DNA from: Chondrosia reniformis
Lineage: Eukaryota; Porifera; Demospongiae; Chondrillida; Chondrillidae
NCBI GenBank assembly: GCA_947172415.1
Contig: OX359189.1
Coordinates: 7,454,501-7,518,500, forward strand
Direction of reading: 5' to 3'
Length of the DNA: 64,000 nt
The position numbers were made by a program, and so were the translations under genes. Below the pieces are notes generated by a model that saw only the letters and a program-made list of their open reading frames with translations, did not search any database and had not been told where the DNA came from. This document shows, one piece after another, positions 61,517 through 64,000 of this stretch. Within the stretch, counting starts at the first letter, position 1. Every line of letters starts with the position of its first letter.

Positions 61517-62229
61517 ATTCTATACAGGACCATAGTAAATAAGTGCAATTACAAGTACTCGACGACCAGGAATGAGAGCCAAAGATTAATGCAAATATCA
61601 CAAGGTTTCGTCGCAATGTCATTCAATACTATTACACCTCAAAATACCTGCTGTATCTAGAGCACACGTACAACGAGGTATCTCCCTCCTTAACTAAAAT
61701 ACAATTCTACTTTGTTTACTCTCAATTACAAGTATTCGACTGCGAGCCCGTGTAAGCATATACAGAAGGGTCGTGCACAGGTGTACGCCGTTCTGTGCAT
61801 AGCACGATTATTAGACAGTAAATTAAATAATGATATTTGGACACGATTTATACCCTCTAGCATTAATTTACAAGTAATAGGATTAATCAGCTTTCAAATC
61901 TTCCAATACTATTTGGCACTGAACTCGTTGCCAAAGTCCGTGTTATCAGACAATACGGCGGCGTATTGAGAATAACAAGAAACAGCAGATTGCTATACCT
62001 ACAATGCTAATACATTAACTGCTGTCATGTTGGAACACTACAGCTACGCCAAAAGTATTTTCAATATTCCGTATTAAATATCGCGCAAGAAGAATCACGA
62101 GATAGACACAGAGAGTGGATGAGAAACAATCTACTACCTTTAGGCTTTAGAGTGAAGCAATCCCGTGTTTGTTTCCAATGGTAGATCCACTCGGTAAACT
62201 GAAACTCGGCACTTCGCCTACTGATCTGG
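61517..62229 (-). promoter_or_regulatory. CpG-rich promoter region of the protein 4.1 gene
   Basis: CpGs cluster at 61720-61970 (GACGACCAGG, TACGGCGGCGTATTG) in otherwise CpG-poor DNA. The ATG exon is preceded by an acceptor (TCCTGTATAG before AATATG), so a non-coding first exon lies upstream. AAAG then GTAGTAG (exon end about 62138) is one possible donor. Confidence 0.45.
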
Positions 62230-62625
62230 TTAGATGACCAACTGTGTCTCTGGAATCCACCGGAATGGCCCACGCATAAAATTATAAAGCATTACGCAAT
62301 AAACTGAGACAATTAATATACTAAACATTGCTATGTTATGCCGTACTAAAGATCGTAGCCAGCGGGAGGGCGAGACTGGCGTCTGGATGTCACGTGGTGT
62401 TGCAGCTCCCATCTTGTAAGTTGTGAATATTTTTTAACGATTGTATCACCTAGAAAACTTCCATACACTTTCATTGCTATATAAAGATAAAATATCATGT
62501 AAATTAGAGTAAATGCGTGTTTTGAAGGAGTAATCATGTACTTACCAGCAGATATTGCAATATGGGTATTAAAACTTTCTCGTGAAACGGAGCCGGATCT
62601 GCGTACTCGAAGCCAAATAGATCTA
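62230..62625 (-). CDS. Possible last two exons of an unrecognised membrane protein gene
   Basis: One exon (about 62625-62546, ending at the donor CTG/GTAAGT) encodes DLFGFEYADPAPFHEKVL then IPILQYLL. A second (62412-62230, acceptor ACTTACAAG, TAA stop) encodes MGAATPRDIQTPVSPSRWLR and a hydrophobic helix (NIAMFSILIVSVYCVMLYNF) with a short tail. They join in phase 0. The second exon alone could be a 60-aa single-pass protein or an upstream ORF in the protein 4.1 leader. CpG content is high, so promoter sequence is an alternative reading. I recognise no family. Confidence 0.3.
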
Positions 62626-63207
62626 CTATATATCCGTTGCAAGTGATCGAATATGTATTATTAATGGCAGAAATAGCGAAAATGCAGCTGATACAATAGT
62701 TTTTCCTATTAACAATAGGAAACGATACACCTTTGTACAAGCATGATTGTGTATATTCATGCTAAGATAGGGAACCTGTTAGTTTTGTCATGGGGAAAAG
62801 GAACTAGAGGCGTTAGAGTTGGTTAATGTAGTTTTATCGTTACTAACATATTAGTAAGTGGTTGGTGACAGATGTTTGGTGTAGAGATCAGAAAAATGAA
62901 AGTGACTGCATAGCAGTCTATTGAGTAGACTATGGAAGCTCAGGCAACCACAACCCCGACACTATCCATCGGTTTAAAAAGAATTTGCTCCCATGCAGCT
63001 CCAATACAACAGATAGGAGGAATACATTGCTGAAAATCAGCAATCCATGCAGAGCTATAAACTATATAGGCATGGCCCATGGAGCACCAACCCAGTGTTA
63101 AAACTGAACATGATTACATGTACTTACTGTCCAGTCACTCATCCTGTTATGCTGTACTTACTAATATACTCAAAACCAATAACTTTCCCCTATTCATTCC
63201 TATAAAC

Positions 63208-63569
63208 ACTCAATCCTCCCTTATCCGGACACCCCAGATATGGGCACGTCCCTCTACCAGGCAGTATGAAGCGGTTGCTGAGTCAGCAAGTAAACAAAAT
63301 GGCAATGACAACAGTTGTTCACGACAATTTTTGAAGGCAAACGTGTTTACTGATCTTATTGATCACCAAGAATGTGAATAATAGTTAACTAGTTCAGCTG
63401 CGAAGTGTGAAGTCGATTTTGAAATTCATTTTCCTTGCACAACCAGCATCATACCTTACACGATTTGGATATAAAACAACTATACTCTTTGAGTTTTCTG
63501 AGTTACAGGCATATCTGAGTTACGGACAGTGCCTGGTCCCAAGGTGCCTGGATAAGGGAGGATTGAGTG
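63208..63569. mobile_element. Tc1/mariner (pogo/Tigger-type) MITE
   Basis: Left end CACTCAATCCTCCCTTATCC then GGACACC and right end GTGCCTGGATAAGGGAGG then ATTGAGTG are inverted repeats of about 28 bp. TA follows the right end, and the left flank is AA. It encodes nothing convincing. Confidence 0.75.
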
Positions 63570-63729
63570 TAACTGCCTTGCCAGGTACATGTTTTTTTCT
63601 TTTTTCACTCTTAAAAAGAGCAGAAGTCTTTTGGGTGGTTCATCTTTCAATAATTTTGAGCGTCTAAAGAGCAGAAGTATATAGCGTTTTATCACTGCTT
63701 CATTGCACTCTCTCTATGTGTATAATCTA

Positions 63730-63815
63730 TAATCCTCTTCTCCACTGGGCCAGACAGCTGATTCTGGAAATTCCAACCTTCATCAGTGACCCTAGGAATC
63801 TTGTGTGAATCCATG
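63730..63815 (-). repeat. Main interspersed element, partial
   Basis: CTTCTCCACTGGGCCAGACA through CATCAGTGACCCTAGGAATC. Confidence 0.85.
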
Positions 63816-64000
63816 TGTGTCGCATCAGCTTTCTTTTTGAATGTAGCATAAATTATCTACTATTACTACTTCAATGCAAGTGTAAAATAATAGATAATCT
63901 GTATATGATATACAATATTAATTTCATCCTGGATCAATATGGTAACCATGCATGTATTCTTCAGCATTCTTGTTTTAAAATTACATAATGTAATGTAATG

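Larger units (their letters stand above)
62640..64000. other. Right-end region without a recognised gene
   Basis: It contains a Tc1/mariner-like element (63208-63569) and a copy of the main interspersed element (63730-63815). A coding continuation of the 62230-62625 exons was not found. Confidence 0.45.

Noticed and set aside
1..64000. CRISPR arrays or bacterial operons
   Set aside because: The tandem arrays have no unique spacers, and the genes are intron-split animal genes.

Overview
The window is animal nuclear DNA. It is AT-rich, its genes are split by many GT-AG introns (exons 24 to 416 nt), and the encoded families are metazoan: Bcl-3/IkB, TM2D3, Aster/GRAMD1, protein 4.1 and an SLC25 carrier. 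Compact genes, many short interspersed elements and very frequent TACGTA-type motifs suggest an early-branching animal, possibly a demosponge. The phylum is an inference and was not tested.

Layout: (1) 1-8021, plus strand, 3' part of a Bcl-3/IkB-like ankyrin gene that enters from the left. (2) From 8.8 to 61.5 kb every gene is on the minus strand. In coordinate order they are glutaredoxin (8818-12139), TM2D3 (12401-15603), PPOX (15667-20816), an SLC25 mitochondrial carrier (21470-24080), a 21-exon GRAMD1/Aster sterol-transfer gene (24686-37290), a gene with a C-terminal capping-protein-interaction motif (37913-39904, with a likely 5'UTR exon near 44281) and a protein 4.1/FERM gene (49655-61516). 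(3) A possible 3' end of another minus-strand gene lies at 62230-62625. I assembled the exons by hand, matching splice signals, intron phase and family alignment. Six genes give complete, phase-consistent reading frames of near-family length.

The genes do not form an obvious pathway. PPOX and the SLC25 carrier are mitochondrial. TM2D3, Aster and protein 4.1 act at membranes, and the CPI-motif protein and protein 4.1 belong to the actin/membrane cortex. PPOX and TM2D3 are only 63 bp apart on the same strand.

Introns and intergenic DNA hold about 18 copies of one short interspersed element, several inverted-repeat elements (Tc1/mariner-like, hAT-like, foldback), tRNA-like SINE heads and many minisatellites. 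The most unusual signal is three tandem arrays whose repeat unit is an exon-intron junction: 12 and 11 copies of a 3' splice site in PPOX and TM2D3, and 3 copies of a 5' splice site in the protein 4.1 gene.
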